Part shown: piece after piece, positions 42,235 through 53,895 of the stretch
How positions within the stretch are numbered: the first letter of the stretch is position 1
How the letters are laid out: each line of letters starts with the position of its first letter
Origin: Dactylorhiza incarnata
Taxonomy: Eukaryota > Streptophyta > Magnoliopsida > Asparagales > Orchidaceae
DNA length: 64,000 bases
Direction: 5' to 3'
Assembly (NCBI GenBank): GCA_033032865.1
Contig: JAWHQI010000024.1
Coordinates: 682,001-746,000, forward strand
Made by a program: the position numbers and the translations under genes
Notes under the pieces: generated by a model
The model's input: only the letters and a program-made list of their open reading frames with translations
Told to the model about the DNA's origin: nothing
The model's database searches: none

Positions 42235-45005
42235 TGTAACATCCCCAAAACAACTAGACCCCTAAAGTGCATTTTGTCATGTCAAGGTCATGACATTCCT
42301 CTAAGAGACTAAAATGGCCCTAAGAACCAAGGTGAATAAGTGAAAATCACCTTGGTGTGCAAATAACCAAATTTGACTCCATGGCTTATGACTTGATTTT
42401 TGAACTTCAAATGATCAAAGTAACCCCACCAATGTATTACAAACTTAGTTGGAGTACAAAGGACTCAAAAGTCCAATCATGGGGTCACCAATTGGCCCAA
42501 ATTGACCAAAGTGCCCTAAAGGTCAAACCTTCACCAATAGGTCCAATTGACCAACAAAACATGAAATTGACTTCACCCCTAGCCTTATAACATCATAGGG
42601 GACCTAATGGACCCAAAGGCCCCATCCTAGGGCCATCAATTTGGGGAAATTGGGCCAAATTTCTAAAAAGCCCCAAATTGACCTAAATGTGCTAAAAACT
42701 TAAATTGAACTTCAATTGACCCATTGCGATCAAATTGATCACCCTAACACACTGGGGCCACTTAGGGAGTCTAATGGCCCCACAGTGGACCCTTGGTGTA
42801 AGCCAATTTTGAGGAAATTGGGCAAATTACCAATTTGCCCAAATCACCAATTATACCCTCTTAGGTCCTAATTAGCCCCAAATTGGCCAAATTAACCACA
42901 AAAAACCCTTCCTAAACACTAAGGGGATTAAATGAGACCTATATGATCCAAAGTGCACATTCAATCTTGGAGGATTAGGGCAAGATCACCAAAATGCCCA
43001 AATTGCCCATATAGGCAATTTGGTACAATTATGCCCCATTTGACCCCACCTGGACTCAATTCCTCTTGGGATAATTTCATAGTGCCTAGCGGAGCAATAT
43101 GACTCAGTCACATTAAGTGGTGCGATATTGGATCGAGCCCCAAACCCAAAATCCCAATTTTAGCCTAATTGGGTCAAGTGAGCCCCAAACCCAAGCTAAG
43201 TTGGCTTAACCCAACTCCATAGCCCAAGAAGGTAGCCCACATGATAACCAGCCCCCATCCATCTGAAAAATTCGAAATTGGGGCAGAAATTACACATGGA
43301 GCTAGGCTTTAATGGGGGAAGAGGACAAGGGGAGGCAAAAGAGGAGAGAATAGGGGATGGGTGCCAAATGGCATCCCAATTCCTTTCCCCATGCATTGCT
43401 TTAGGTAGGGGAGTTACTTCCCCTCGGTATGGGGCATTGGGCAGAGGGTTCTGATAGGCTGAGAGGGGCGGCAAGGAGGCTGGCCGAATTCACCATAATG
43501 GCAAACAACCATATACCCCCTCTCTCCCTCAATTCTCCTCACCATCACCTTCAGAAGCTCATGAGGAGTCAAACTGGAGCTTTATAGAGGAGGATTTGAT
43601 GCAGAAATGAGAATGGGGGGTGGAGCTCACGAGAGGTGGTCGGCCATGGCAAGCACGAGTTTTCTTCAACCTCAAGCCAAATCAAGGCACGATTTCTCCC
43701 CCTCTCCCTCTGTGCTAGTCATCTAGCGTCTTAGCAAGGGCAGTCGGGCTCAATTGAGCCGATAGCCATGGGATTTTTCCCTCCCGAGCTCCGTTTGGGC
43801 TTCCTCCAGGGATCGCTGGAAACCGCCACCTCCGGCCACCATTCCACCGCCAATCGACAGCCAACCCCTCAACGGAGGTGGTGGCGGCGGTAGATGGCCG
43901 GGGAGGGTAGTGGTTGGCCGGGATCAGAGCTCTTTTCCTCTGGGCCGTCGGCTAGAGGAAGGAGACGAAATCACAGCCGTTGATTTCGTCTCCTTGATCT
44001 CTATTGGTAGACCAAACTTATTCTGCCTAAAAATATGCAGAGGTTTGCATGCAATATTTGAAGGCCTTAGAGGCCGTATTTTCAAAAAGTGGCCGAGATG
44101 ACTTTTGTAGCCCTATGAGTCTACTTTCCTTTGCCACTTGAATCAAATGATTTGGTGTACTGTGGACTCAAGGGCACTCATTTTCCTAGGGCTGCTCCTT
44201 GTGAAGCGCGGATATTAAAAGTGCTATATCTTTTAAATGGCTTAACCAAATCCCTTGAAATTTACACCATGCATGCATGGTATGATGACACACCTAGGGA
44301 TTAAATTTGAGAATTTATGGATGTGTATCCACTGAGTTACTTCATTTATTAGCAAAAGTAAATATTTGGTATTTATGGAGTTGTATAACTCCAAACACCC
44401 CCAAATTTGGGTGGTAAGCTCTTTATATATATCAAGACCACTGGTAGAAATTTGAGACCATTTGGCCTTGTGCGTGTGGGGTTATGAGCCATGCAAGAGC
44501 TAGGCTAAAGACCTTAATGTGTGCCTTAGCAAATTTTCGGGTAGAGAGGGCCCCAAGCCTTGGGGGTTGACCCAATGGCTTTGAAATGCTGGACATGGGT
44601 CCATGGCAGTAATATGACTTCCCAAAAGTTATTTGGGGATTTTTGGGTACAAAAATCCCAAAATGTGGAATTTACTAAATTTACCCCTAATTTAGGTTAT
44701 AAGATGAAAAGGGGGACATATGATTTCAGAATGAAGTGAAACTTAGGGTTTAGGGTCTTATTTCACTATTGTGGCAGCATGAATTTTCTGAGAATTTTTG
44801 GGAAACATTTCATGTTATAAATAGTCAAAATTACAAACATACCCCTTATGAATCTTGTGCGATTACTGTGTTTTTATTGGTCTGACAAATTTGAGATAAA
44901 TCACAGTAGGTCATGATGCTAATATAAGCCTATGCTGATTTTATCAGAATTTATGAGTGATTATTTCTGGTATTTCTTTTGTAATTTCATAATAATGTGC
45001 ATTCA

Positions 45006-45610
45006 CGATAAATAGAAATTGTGGGTTTAAAATGGTTGGAAAATTATGATCTTCTGGAAATAGTGTTTTTATGTCAATATGATACTACTGTAATTTTTCC
45101 AAAATTTTAGGAAGTCCAATTTCAGTACTTGTAGTGTAAAGTCATTTTTGGTACCCCTTAAAGATAAATAGGAATTGTGGGTTTAAATTGGTTGGAAAAT
45201 TGTGATCTTCAGGAAATAGTGTTTGTATGTTAATATAATACTACTGTAATTTTTCCAGAATTTTAGGAAGTCTAATTGCAGTACTTGTAGTGTAAAGTTA
45301 TTTTTGGTACCCCTTAAAGATAAATAGAAATTGTGGGTTTAAAATGGTTGGAAAATTGTGATATTCTGGAAATAGTGTTTTTATGTCAATATGATACTAC
45401 TGGAATTTTTCCAGAATTTTAGGAAGTCAAATTGCAGTACTTGTAGTGTAAAGTCATGTTTGGTACCCCTTAAAGATAAATAGGAATTGTGGGTTTAAAA
45501 TGGTTGGAAAATTGTGATCTTCTGGAAATAGTGTTTTTATGTCAATATGATACTACTGTAATTTTCCAGAATTTTAGGAAGTCAAATTTTAGCACTTGTA
45601 GTGTAAACCC
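45006..45610. repeat. 156-bp tandem repeat, 3' LTR copy
   Basis: Units start at 45006, 45163, 45319 and 45475 with GATAAATAG. Confidence 0.9.
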
Positions 45611-46889
45611 TTATACGCACACCAAATGTAATAAATGATAATTAAGGGTAAATACTCCTTGGAATAATATGAGACTTAGGATCTGGTGTTTTTAGACCAG
45701 TAGTATGCCATGGTAATATTCCCCAGAACTTATTGAGGTCATAATCTAATACTTGATGTGTAAATCCTTATTTGCACCCCATTTATGTTAAATAGAAATT
45801 ATGGTTAAGTAATTCCTGTAAAGATGTGAAACTTGGGGTTTGAGGTCTTTAGACCAATATTATGTTACAGTGAATTTATCAGAATTTATGAGATTATTTG
45901 TTGACAGTCGATGTATAAATCACTATCTGCACATCTTCTATTTTATTAGAGACTAAGATTTAAGATTCCCTGGAGAATTCATGAGATTAGGATTTGAGGT
46001 TGTTAGATCACTACTCATTGCGAACCCATGTAATAATTGGAACTCATTTGGATATGATGTGATCAAGATTGCACCTTAGGAGTCAATTCTAGCTCAATCT
46101 TATTTTGGTTTGCGAATAGTAAAACTGATTTATATGATTTAGACCACCACTGACCTTCACACATAGAACTATTAATCCCATGATTATTATGAAGGCTCAG
46201 ATTATTTGGAGGAACACCTATAGGGGGGATCATGGGAAATAAGGATTGGGGTGCATTTAGCAAACTATAAGTGTATGAATTTACAGTGATATGAAGAGGA
46301 GGTTAGACCTCATCAGGGGCCCCACACACAACTCATTGGTATTAAGTGACCATATGAAAGTAGAACTGCCCTTAGCCGGGTGAGCCATTTTAGGGTGAAA
46401 CTCAAGGGTGAAGTCGGGAAACATCTAAGGCAAACTCCGGGCTAAGGATGTCGGAGAATAAGAGTGTGGGTCCAATTAAGGTTGAGAATGCTAAGTGTAT
46501 GTATGCAGTTCCTCAGTGAAGAAGGGAACTCGAGCTAGAATGTGATGACGGGAGAGTCAGCACCCGGTCATAGTTGGTGGTGTTGGAGTTCAAATGAACT
46601 CCCCCACTCCTAAGTGCCAATTTAACTCATCTTAGAGATTTAATGAAAGTGAAGAGGAAGATGGGGATCAAGTAAAAAGGGGTAGATACCAACAAGATTA
46701 AGTGCCTTGGGAAGAGTAAGTTCGGGGTGTCAGCCGTCATACTTCCCAGTACCGCTGCGATTCCCTCACCAGGTAACCCTCCGGAAGTCCAAGGCTGACC
46801 CTAAAGCTTCTAAGATCAACTAAATTATAGACAAGACTAGTTAAGTAGGAGAACATGATAAGTTAACTTCCATCCCAAACCGGAATATT

Positions 46890-47337
46890 TTATAAGGAAG
46901 GACTGGGATAGTCCTGCGAGCGGTAGGCTCGGGTTATAAGGAAGGACTGGGATAGTCCTGCGAGCAGTAGGCTCGGGTTATAAGGAAGGACTGGGATAGT
47001 CCTGCGAGCGGTGGGCTCGTAGCTTAAAGATAAGACTAGTGTAGTCTAGCGAGCGGTAGTCACGCAGTTTAAATATAATACTAGTATAGTCTAGCGAGCG
47101 GTAGGCTCGTAGTTTAAAGATAAGACTAGTGTAGTCTAGCGAGCGGTAGGCTCGTAGTTTAAATATAAGACTAGTGTAGTCTAGCGAGCGGTAGGCTCGT
47201 AGTTTAAATATAAGACTAGTGTAGTCTAGCGAGTGGTAGGCTCGTAGTCTAAATATAAGACTAGTGTAGTCTAGCGAGCGGTAGGCTCGTAGTTTAAATA
47301 TAAGGCTTGTATAGCCTGGCGAGCGATTGGCTCTACT
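46890..47337. repeat. Two-hairpin array, 3' LTR copy, 10 units
   Basis: Same order of stem types as in the 5' LTR: three AGGACT/AGTCCT units, six of the AGACTA/TAGTCT type with some damage, one AGGCT-tgtat-AGCCT. Confidence 0.9.
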
Positions 47338-48630
47338 TTTTAAATGTTGATGTAGATTTGTGAGCTGGAGGCTCGGTAGTAAATGGCTAATACATGTTGC
47401 TTGTGTGTAAGATGTGGTGGGTCTTTGGTTCTGTCTTAGTCGTCACACCGACAACAGTTCCTTAACTCGACAGTGCTAGTGGTTTTATGGGGGCCAGGTT
47501 GTCTTACTGCGCGTCCGACGGGACGAATTCCCTAAACCCTGCCTGGCCAATTCAGTTTAGTACGCAGGAGCTCGTGAGTACCGGGTACCGGTATCACAGC
47601 GTACGTTAGGGCCTAGGTCTGGTAGTGTGACTTACCCACCTAGGTGAGGAGACGCCCGCTCCTCTGCCATCGTTTGACCACGATGGGAGGTGCCCGAGAG
47701 GTTAGCTACCTCCGAAAAGTGGGAACTAAAGGTCTGTACGTACAGAGTCGTGTGCGTGAGTTGCATGTGTATGAAATAATAATACAAACATTGCATCATT
47801 GCATTGCAAATCATAGCATAGCATTTCTGCACAAACAGAGACCTCATCGTATAAATTAGTGTGGGCTCTTTTATACGATGAGTTTACTTCTTACCAGATC
47901 CCTTGACTTATGTGCCTTGTGTGTACGCACATAAGTTAAGGTTACTTTCGTAGCAGCTCTTATTCCTTATACATGCTCTTTTACTTATACCGCTCTTTAC
48001 TTATTGCCTTATACATACTCCTGCTAGAGTAGAGTTGTTTTCATTACTTGTTTAGTATCTATATACTTGCTAGTCTCGCCACTGTCACCTGCTTTTGATT
48101 TACCCTTTGATGTCCTCCGCTTCCTCCTCCCGCACGGTGCCTAGGAGTCGCGGGGGGAGGCGAGGACAAAGTCGGCTTAGTCTTTATGAATAACGGTCGG
48201 TTGTGACCGTAGGTACACGAGGTGATGGAGCCCCAGCTAGAAGAGGAGACAAGACACGAGGAGCTTATGGCGCGCATTACTTCTACTACAAGACAGGTGT
48301 TCGAGAGTTGAGAGTTGATTAGCTTCCGCATAGATGTAGAGTGAGAGAGTTTATGTACCTTACTTGGATTTGACCGGGCTTAAGCCCTTTCTTTCTTTTA
48401 CCTTATTTCTCATCATGGACATTGTAAGCATGTAATTTATATAATTAATGTGATTTGTGGACTTGTTGCTTCTACTACTATGATTTGTGGTTGGCCTGGA
48501 CGATGTTGATTAGCCGGCAGGATCGGCGTATTGTGGCGGGGACAATTGGGTGTAATGGTCTCTCCGCAAGACGGCGGTCCTGGCGGTAAGACCCGGTTTA
48601 AAAGAAAAAAAAGGAGGGTCTTACAAAAAA

Positions 48631-49185
48631 CACTCCTCTAAACATGAAAATATTGTAATGCCAATAACTCTGATTCATTATTTGATTCCAAAATAGCTAT
48701 ATGAGTTGTTTGTTTAAAAAATAAAATTCAAATAAAAATATAAATCCATAGGCTATGTACTCATCATTAGATTTAAAATGCTTAAATGTTTCCAGTAATA
48801 ATTATCCATGACTTCATATCTCACCATAGCGGGGGCATAGGGTTGTAGACATTAGATTACCTGACCTCTAAGTCATGTCTTGTCCTTAACCGGGGAGGTT
48901 TTCAGTGGGGCCTTGCGAGGCACTGGGGGGAAAGAGTGCTAGGGTGAGTTTTGTCTAGTGTTTGCATATGGGACTAACACCCCAAACCTACGACATGTAT
49001 GCAGCTCCTCATGCCCATCCTTCACTTAGTACAGGGCTAGGGTGTAGACATATTGTCTGGGTAGACTGGTTACTTGGAAATCATTACTTTTTTTATGCTT
49101 AAAACTTTTATAAAGCAAAATCCTTTGTGTACTTAAAATGCTACAACATCTATTTTGTTATGTCTAAAATTCTTAATCATTTACT
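48631..49185 (+). other. Element A non-coding region, right of the giant insertion
   Basis: Continues the AT-rich text cut at 16251. It contains a GC-richer island 48830-49075 (CTCACCATAGCGGGGGCATA, TTAACCGGGGAGG) that is also in element B at 61980-62082. No gene. Confidence 0.65.
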
Positions 49186-49446
49186 ATGCTTCACAATTCC
49201 TATATAGAGGTTCACTTAACAAAAACATTATTTCGTCATGCTTTCCACATCTTTACTACTTGTATGCTCGATCATGAATACGTTTTTCCCAACAAGTGGT
49301 TCCTTTATGACAATCTCTTCACATTCTATTTTCACTTCTTTCTATTGTATTTTTCCTTAGTGTTTAACTCTTTATCATGCTCAGTCCCTCTCTACACAGT
49401 AATTGCACACTTTTTGTTGGCCTTCCTCTCCGCCCTCTTTTGTTAA
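49186..49446 (+). CDS. Small hydrophobic frame before the purine tracts, element A
   Basis: An 86-codon frame, rich in Phe, Leu and Tyr, with a likely membrane-spanning stretch in its C-terminal half (FTFYFHFFLLYFSLVF and AHFLLAFLSALF). It ends a few bases before the first polypurine tract. In Sirevirus elements an extra, sometimes envelope-like frame can lie after pol, which makes this place suggestive. But the region is AT-rich, so a chance Phe/Leu-rich frame is just as possible, and the matching part of element B is missing, so conservation cannot be tested here. No known family is recognised. Confidence 0.25.
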   Translation: MLHNSYIEVHLTKTLFRHAFHIFTTCMLDHEYVFPNKWFLYDNLFTFYFHFFLLYFSLVFNSLSCSVPLYTVIAHFLLAFLSALFC

Positions 49447-49450
49447 TACC

Positions 49451-49680
49451 AAAAGGGGGAGAATAATTTTGAAAGAAATTAACATGTTTTGGGGAGTCAA
49501 GTTCATAGGAAGTTTTGTTGTAGGGGGAGGATTCACTTAGGGGGAGAATTCATTTAGGGGGAGCATTTGAACTTGCCTAATTTTCATGCTATATATGTTA
49601 GCTATCTAATATAAACACAAATTCCTATCTATTGAATTATTTCTTTCTAAGAGGATTTGTTATTATCAAAAGGGGGAGTT
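49451..49680 (+). promoter_or_regulatory. Cluster of five polypurine tracts
   Basis: AAAAGGGGGAGAA (49451), AGGGGGAGG (49522), AGGGGGAGA (49539), AGGGGGAGC (49556) and AAAAGGGGGAG (49668, next to the LTR). Multiplied polypurine tracts are a known mark of Sireviruses. Confidence 0.75.
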
Positions 49681-51347
49681 TGTTGGAACATACTCAAATC
49701 CTATTGTATTTGATCATACTTGTTTTGTGTTTATAGTATGCATGATTCTGTGCTTTCATATCTCCATGGTGTTGTGTTGTTGTTGCTACCACGGCACGCT
49801 AGAACTACCGCTGGCGCCGGCGGTTCGACGAAATGGAAACCGTTGAGAAGGAAACCGCTGAGAATGAAACTGGGTTCGACAAACAGAGAAGTGCACTACC
49901 GCGTAGCGCTAGCACTACCGCTGGCGCTAGCGAATCAAAAATGGCTGAGAAGGAAACCGCTGAGAACAGAACTGGCGCTAGTGTTCATTCGACGAAATGA
50001 AAGCAGCGCTCGACGAAATGTGAGGCAGTTCGACAAAGATGCGTCAGATGAAAAGAGATGTGCTCTACCGTGGGGCATTAGCACTACCGCTGGCGCTAGC
50101 ATAAATGGAAACAATTGACGAGAAGGAAACAGTGGAGAAAAAGGAATGTCGACGGGATGCTATTTTGGCAAGTACTATCGCGGCGCGTTAAGGAAGGAGA
50201 TCTCGCAGGAAGGAATAATCAATCAAGAATATGCAATATCATTATGAAACCAATCAATCAAGATTTGGAAACTCCAATCAATCAAGATTTAATTAAGAAA
50301 CCAAAAGGAGCATGCAATATCATTATGAAGGCAAGAATATATCATATTTTCATGAGGAATAATGTATTTCCAAAGATAGAAGCCAAACCCATAAAATTGA
50401 TGAGAATAGAAGGAAGGAAACTACTCACCGCTGTTACCGCCCCGCTATAGAACTACCGTCGGCGCTAGCTTTCCTGGACAGCAAACCTCTATTTAAAACA
50501 GCCCGAAAATGAGTTTCGGTGGACGAATTTGGATGAAATTTTCGAGGGCTAAAAGCTCTAGCCGTCTAGAGAAAAGTGATGGGTGTTTCCCACTCATCAA
50601 AAGAGAGAGTTCTTCAGAGGAGATCAAAAGAAAATCATGCGCAAGGATTGAAGGCTATCAAAACGGCGATCAAAAAGCCTTCTCTCAACATACACATGGA
50701 GTGTTCTCGCTGCAACAATCTCTAATCAATTGGAGACATCCAAGGATCTCAAGAACATCAAAGTGGAAGACTCTCAAGCCACAATGATCGAACCTTTGCA
50801 AGCAAAACGACATCTAAATCAAGGGTTCTACTTAGAGTGGAGTTTTTCTATTATCTTATATTGTAACGCTTATATTTTATCATTGTAATCGGTTCGTGAA
50901 TTCGCCACACGGCGACTAGGTCTAGGTAGGACTTAGGGAGGAATTCGCCTCATGTTGGCGACTAGGTCTATGGAGTAGATCTAGGGGGTGCTCGAGGCCT
51001 TTCTGGTGATAGATTGGCTAGAGCGGCTTGAGGCCGTATCTGGGGAGAGATCGGCTAAAGCCAACCAGTTCGTGGGGATACGAGTCGGTATAGAAAACAA
51101 AAAGGGTTTTCATATTATTCGCTTCGATTTCTAGCATCATTGAAATCAGATTTTGTAATCAATTTTATAAATGATAATCATGTATTTTCTTGTTTAATAG
51201 AATTGATTTCATTTCTAATTTCATTATCTCTTTACTTTTGATTTAACATTACTTCGAACAAAATATCAAAAGCTTTCTATTAAAGTTTAAAGTTTTTAAA
51301 ACCCTTATTCACCCCCCCCCCCTCTAAGGGCACCTACAGATCCAACA
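49681..51347 (+). mobile_element. 3' LTR of Sirevirus-like element A
   Basis: TGTTGGAAC..GATCCAACA, 1667 bp, followed by the target duplication gccag at 51348-51352. Confidence 0.88.
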
Positions 51348-51603
51348 GCCAGACCGACTAGAAGTCGACAGACCGCCCGGTCACTGCAAGAAGCCAGACC
51401 AAGAACATCTTGCTGACTTGAACAAGTCACCAGACTAACCCGTGCAAGCCGCCCGGACAGAAGAGGCGGCCTCCCAGATCAGACTGCTCAGACAAAACCG
51501 CTGAGACAAACCGACAGAAACCCAGCGCAGACCGCGCGGTCTCTACGGTCTCCAATCTTCAGACCGCCCGACTCAACTTCACTTCCACTTCAAAAATTTA
51601 ACA
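51348..51603 (-). mobile_element. 5' LTR of the Copia element, U3 part resumed
   Basis: After the duplicated gccag the text follows the left Copia LTR (GACTAGAAGTCGACAGACCG as at 5190) and ends ..TTTAACA at 51603. This is where the minus-strand LTR begins. Confidence 0.88.
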
Positions 51604-51929
51604 ATCATTTCTCAGGTAATGTCACGAGATGGAACATTCCGCAAGCGGCTATATAATCAGCAAAAGGCGTTTAAAACACTACAACTGCACACAATGCAAA
51701 TACATAGTACGAAGCTACTAACACCAATACAAGTATGCGACCAAAAAGTGAAACATACAAAGTACAAGATACAAATACGAACGGGTTACTCCTCTCCCTC
51801 AACATCAGAGACAAATCACTCGTCGTCAGAGAGATCTCCGACACCAAGTCCGGACACATCACAACTACGCGTCCCGCAACCAAGAAGAGGGTCTTCACCA
51901 TCCCGCGCTTAAAGGCCATCTCACATTTG
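51604..51929. other. Flank of the Copia insertion
   Basis: No gene on the plus strand. On the minus strand it is downstream sequence of the gag-like gene at 51930-53861. Frames on either strand are probably incidental. Confidence 0.4.
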
Positions 51930-53861
51930 TATTCAAGCTGAGGCTCCACCTCCTTTCTCCATCCTCCTCACGTACCTCCTCCGAGAGCAGAGAACAGTAT
52001 CGCATATAATCTATGGAGTCCTTATACTCAGCGACTCCAGCGTCTTTCATCTCCTCAGCAGTCTGCTCCAGCGAGGTGAGCCTCTACACCTCAGTCTTAA
52101 AAGACTCCAGCTCCGCATCCTGGTGAACCACTGCAGCCTGCAAATCCTCTAGCAGTTGCACAATCTTCTCCACGAGGGCCTTCTCCGTCTGAAGCTCCGC
52201 CCACAACTGCTCTAGCTCTGGCCGCAACTCGGACTGATCTGGCAAAAACGAGACACGTCACATTCCCTCCATCCTCTCGAGTCAGAAAGGGAGCTCTTCA
52301 CTCTCGAAAGCTCCTCCTGAAGCATAGGGTACTCATCCTTCAGACCCACGTAGCAGTCATTCCATGTAAGAGCAATGCTGGTTTGAACTCCGATCTGCGA
52401 AAAGAAGGAAGAAGTTAGAATCCACGCAATAAAACAATCATATCAAAGTAAAGCACTACACTTACTGTGACATTCATTTCCTCAAGTGAAGAAGAGACCC
52501 CCCTCGCCTTCGTTGGTAGCACCGTGGAAGAACCATCAGGATCCTGGGGTGCAGCAGAGCCCAAGACCTCCACATAGAGATCAGTGGGCCCGACATCCAC
52601 CTTAGAGCTGCAAGGCGCCACCTCATCAACATGCTTCTTCGGCCGAGAAGAAGGATGAGGCGCGGACTACGAACTGCCACAATGGAAAACCAACTTGCGC
52701 TTCTGATCAGGACCAAGAGGAACCGCCGCAGAGCGCTCAACATCGGTAGAAACACCACATAGAACATGTGCTTCTCCTCTACGTGCAAAGAAATGTGAAA
52801 CAGGGGGTTCGCGAGCGCATGAGGATTGGTAAACCCCAACACCGACGTGTACTCTTGCTCACGTCTGGTCACGCGATGACAATGTCCTGGAAGCGACCTC
52901 CACAGCTCTGGCAAGCCCCATGAGTTCTTGACATACCCATACAAAGTGTTCCTATATCGACGGTCCACCCGATGCTCGAACTCAAGCCAACGCTTGTTGT
53001 TATACACCTCTACATGACCACCTTCATCAGTGCGCACCTCACACCATTCTTCGAAGTGATCCAAAGTGAACCTCAATCCATGCTCCGGGAAGAAGGCAAT
53101 CAGACCCATGATACACTTCATCCCGACAGGAGTAAACTGAGATACTGACACACCGCAATGCTTGAGAATCTTGATCTCCTCCTCGCATGGTGGAAAATGG
53201 AACTCAGACCTCAGCGATGACTCACACAACGTCATCCAAACCGTTGGAGGAATTTGCACTCGCTCCATGATATGTGGGACCATCACCTCCAGCATTTCAC
53301 TTACCGTGGAGCGATGACTCACACAACGTCATCCAATCCGTTGGAGGTATTCCGTATCGTTTTCTCCAAACGTCAATATGCTCCACAGTAAGTGAAGAGC
53401 GCAGCCGCATCTTCCTGCCCTGTGAGCAGCGCCTTGGAACCTGAAAGACAAAAATATGCATAAGTATTTGCAAAGCTAAAATCATGAGGACAACGCCGCA
53501 AGCGCACAAGCAAGAGCACGCATGCACAAAAACCACCCGTGCACACTCAACTCGCGCATAGGTGTGACCCGCGCGCACACCCTGCGCGGGTGCATCCAGC
53601 ATGCAGGAGAATAGGCGTGCACACATGCCCCACGTAGGAGCACCCCGCACGTGCACCCAGCGCGGATGCGCCCAGCACGCACGCTCGCGCTCCCCGCGTA
53701 GAAGCGCCCTGTGTGCGCATGCGTGTTTCCCCTTCACTACCTTCAATGTTGCGTACCTCCTTATATGCTCCTTCACCCGCCTCCATCATGGCCGCTACGA
53801 ACCGTTCACACGCAGAAATTTCCCACTCTCCACTTGCTTCGGATATAGATTCCGGGGCCAT
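51930..53861 (-). pseudogene. Spliced gag-like (putative gypsy-type transposon) gene, broken
   Basis: Reading on the minus strand, exon 1 (53861-53757) has 35 codons from ATG and ends at AAGGAG|GTACGC. An acceptor TGTCTTTCAG|GTTCC at 53441 opens exon 2 in the same phase. A second intron has donor CACA|GTAAGTG (52465) and acceptor CTTTTCGCAG (52395). Exon 2 carries IDVWRKRYGIPP and, after a duplication, FHFPPCEEEIKILKHCGVSV and GMKCIMGLIAFFPEHGLRF, which resemble the plant gypsy-type 'Transposase_28' gag-like domain. Exon 3 has a Glu/Leu-rich stretch likely to form a coiled coil. About 50 bp are repeated at 53214 and 53311, shifting the frame, and another shift lies near 52750. Domain identity is by eye only; splicing is inferred. 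Confidence 0.45.
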
Positions 53862-53887
53862 TGGGGGAAATGATGGGGTCTCCCTTA

Positions 53888-53895
53888 ATTTATAG
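53888..53895 (-). promoter_or_regulatory. TATA box of the gag-like gene
   Basis: Minus strand CTATAAAT, only 26 bases before the ATG at 53861, so the usual start of transcription would fall at or just before the ATG. Confidence 0.5.

Larger units (their letters stand above)
16252..48625 (+). mobile_element. Large retrotransposon derivative with 6.39-kb LTRs, gypsy type
   Basis: Starts TGTAACATCCCC and ends GGAGGGTCTTACA. Target duplication aaaaa lies at 16247-16251 and 48626-48630. The 3' LTR is 6391 bp; the 5' LTR is the same length once the Athila insert is removed. The internal region without its own insert is only about 2.6 kb and has no gag or pol. This fits the LARD class known from cereals. 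The TGTAAC..TTACA ends and tRNA-Met-like primer site suggest a chromovirus (Tekay) origin. Confidence 0.85.
42235..48625 (+). mobile_element. Giant 3' LTR, 6391 bp, uninterrupted
   Basis: Starts TGTAACATCCCC and ends GGAGGGTCTTACA; followed by the target duplication aaaaa. Carries the 156-bp repeats (45006-45610), the shared block (46711-46793) and the two-hairpin array (46890-47337). Open frames inside (42357, 43910, 47644) mirror those in the 5' LTR. Confidence 0.9.
10563..51347 (+). mobile_element. Pol-less Sirevirus-like Copia element A, host of the inner nest
   Basis: LTRs start TGTTGGAAC and the 3' copy ends GATCCAACA. The 5-bp target duplication gccag flanks both ends (10558-10562, 51348-51352). 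Without the inner insertion the element is about 8.4 kb: LTRs of 1734 and 1667 bp and roughly 5 kb of internal sequence. Inside are a decayed gag with coiled-coil part, a long AT-rich non-coding region, several purine tracts and no protease, integrase or RT. It lies in the 5' LTR of the Copia element and was itself invaded at 16251. Confidence 0.85.
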
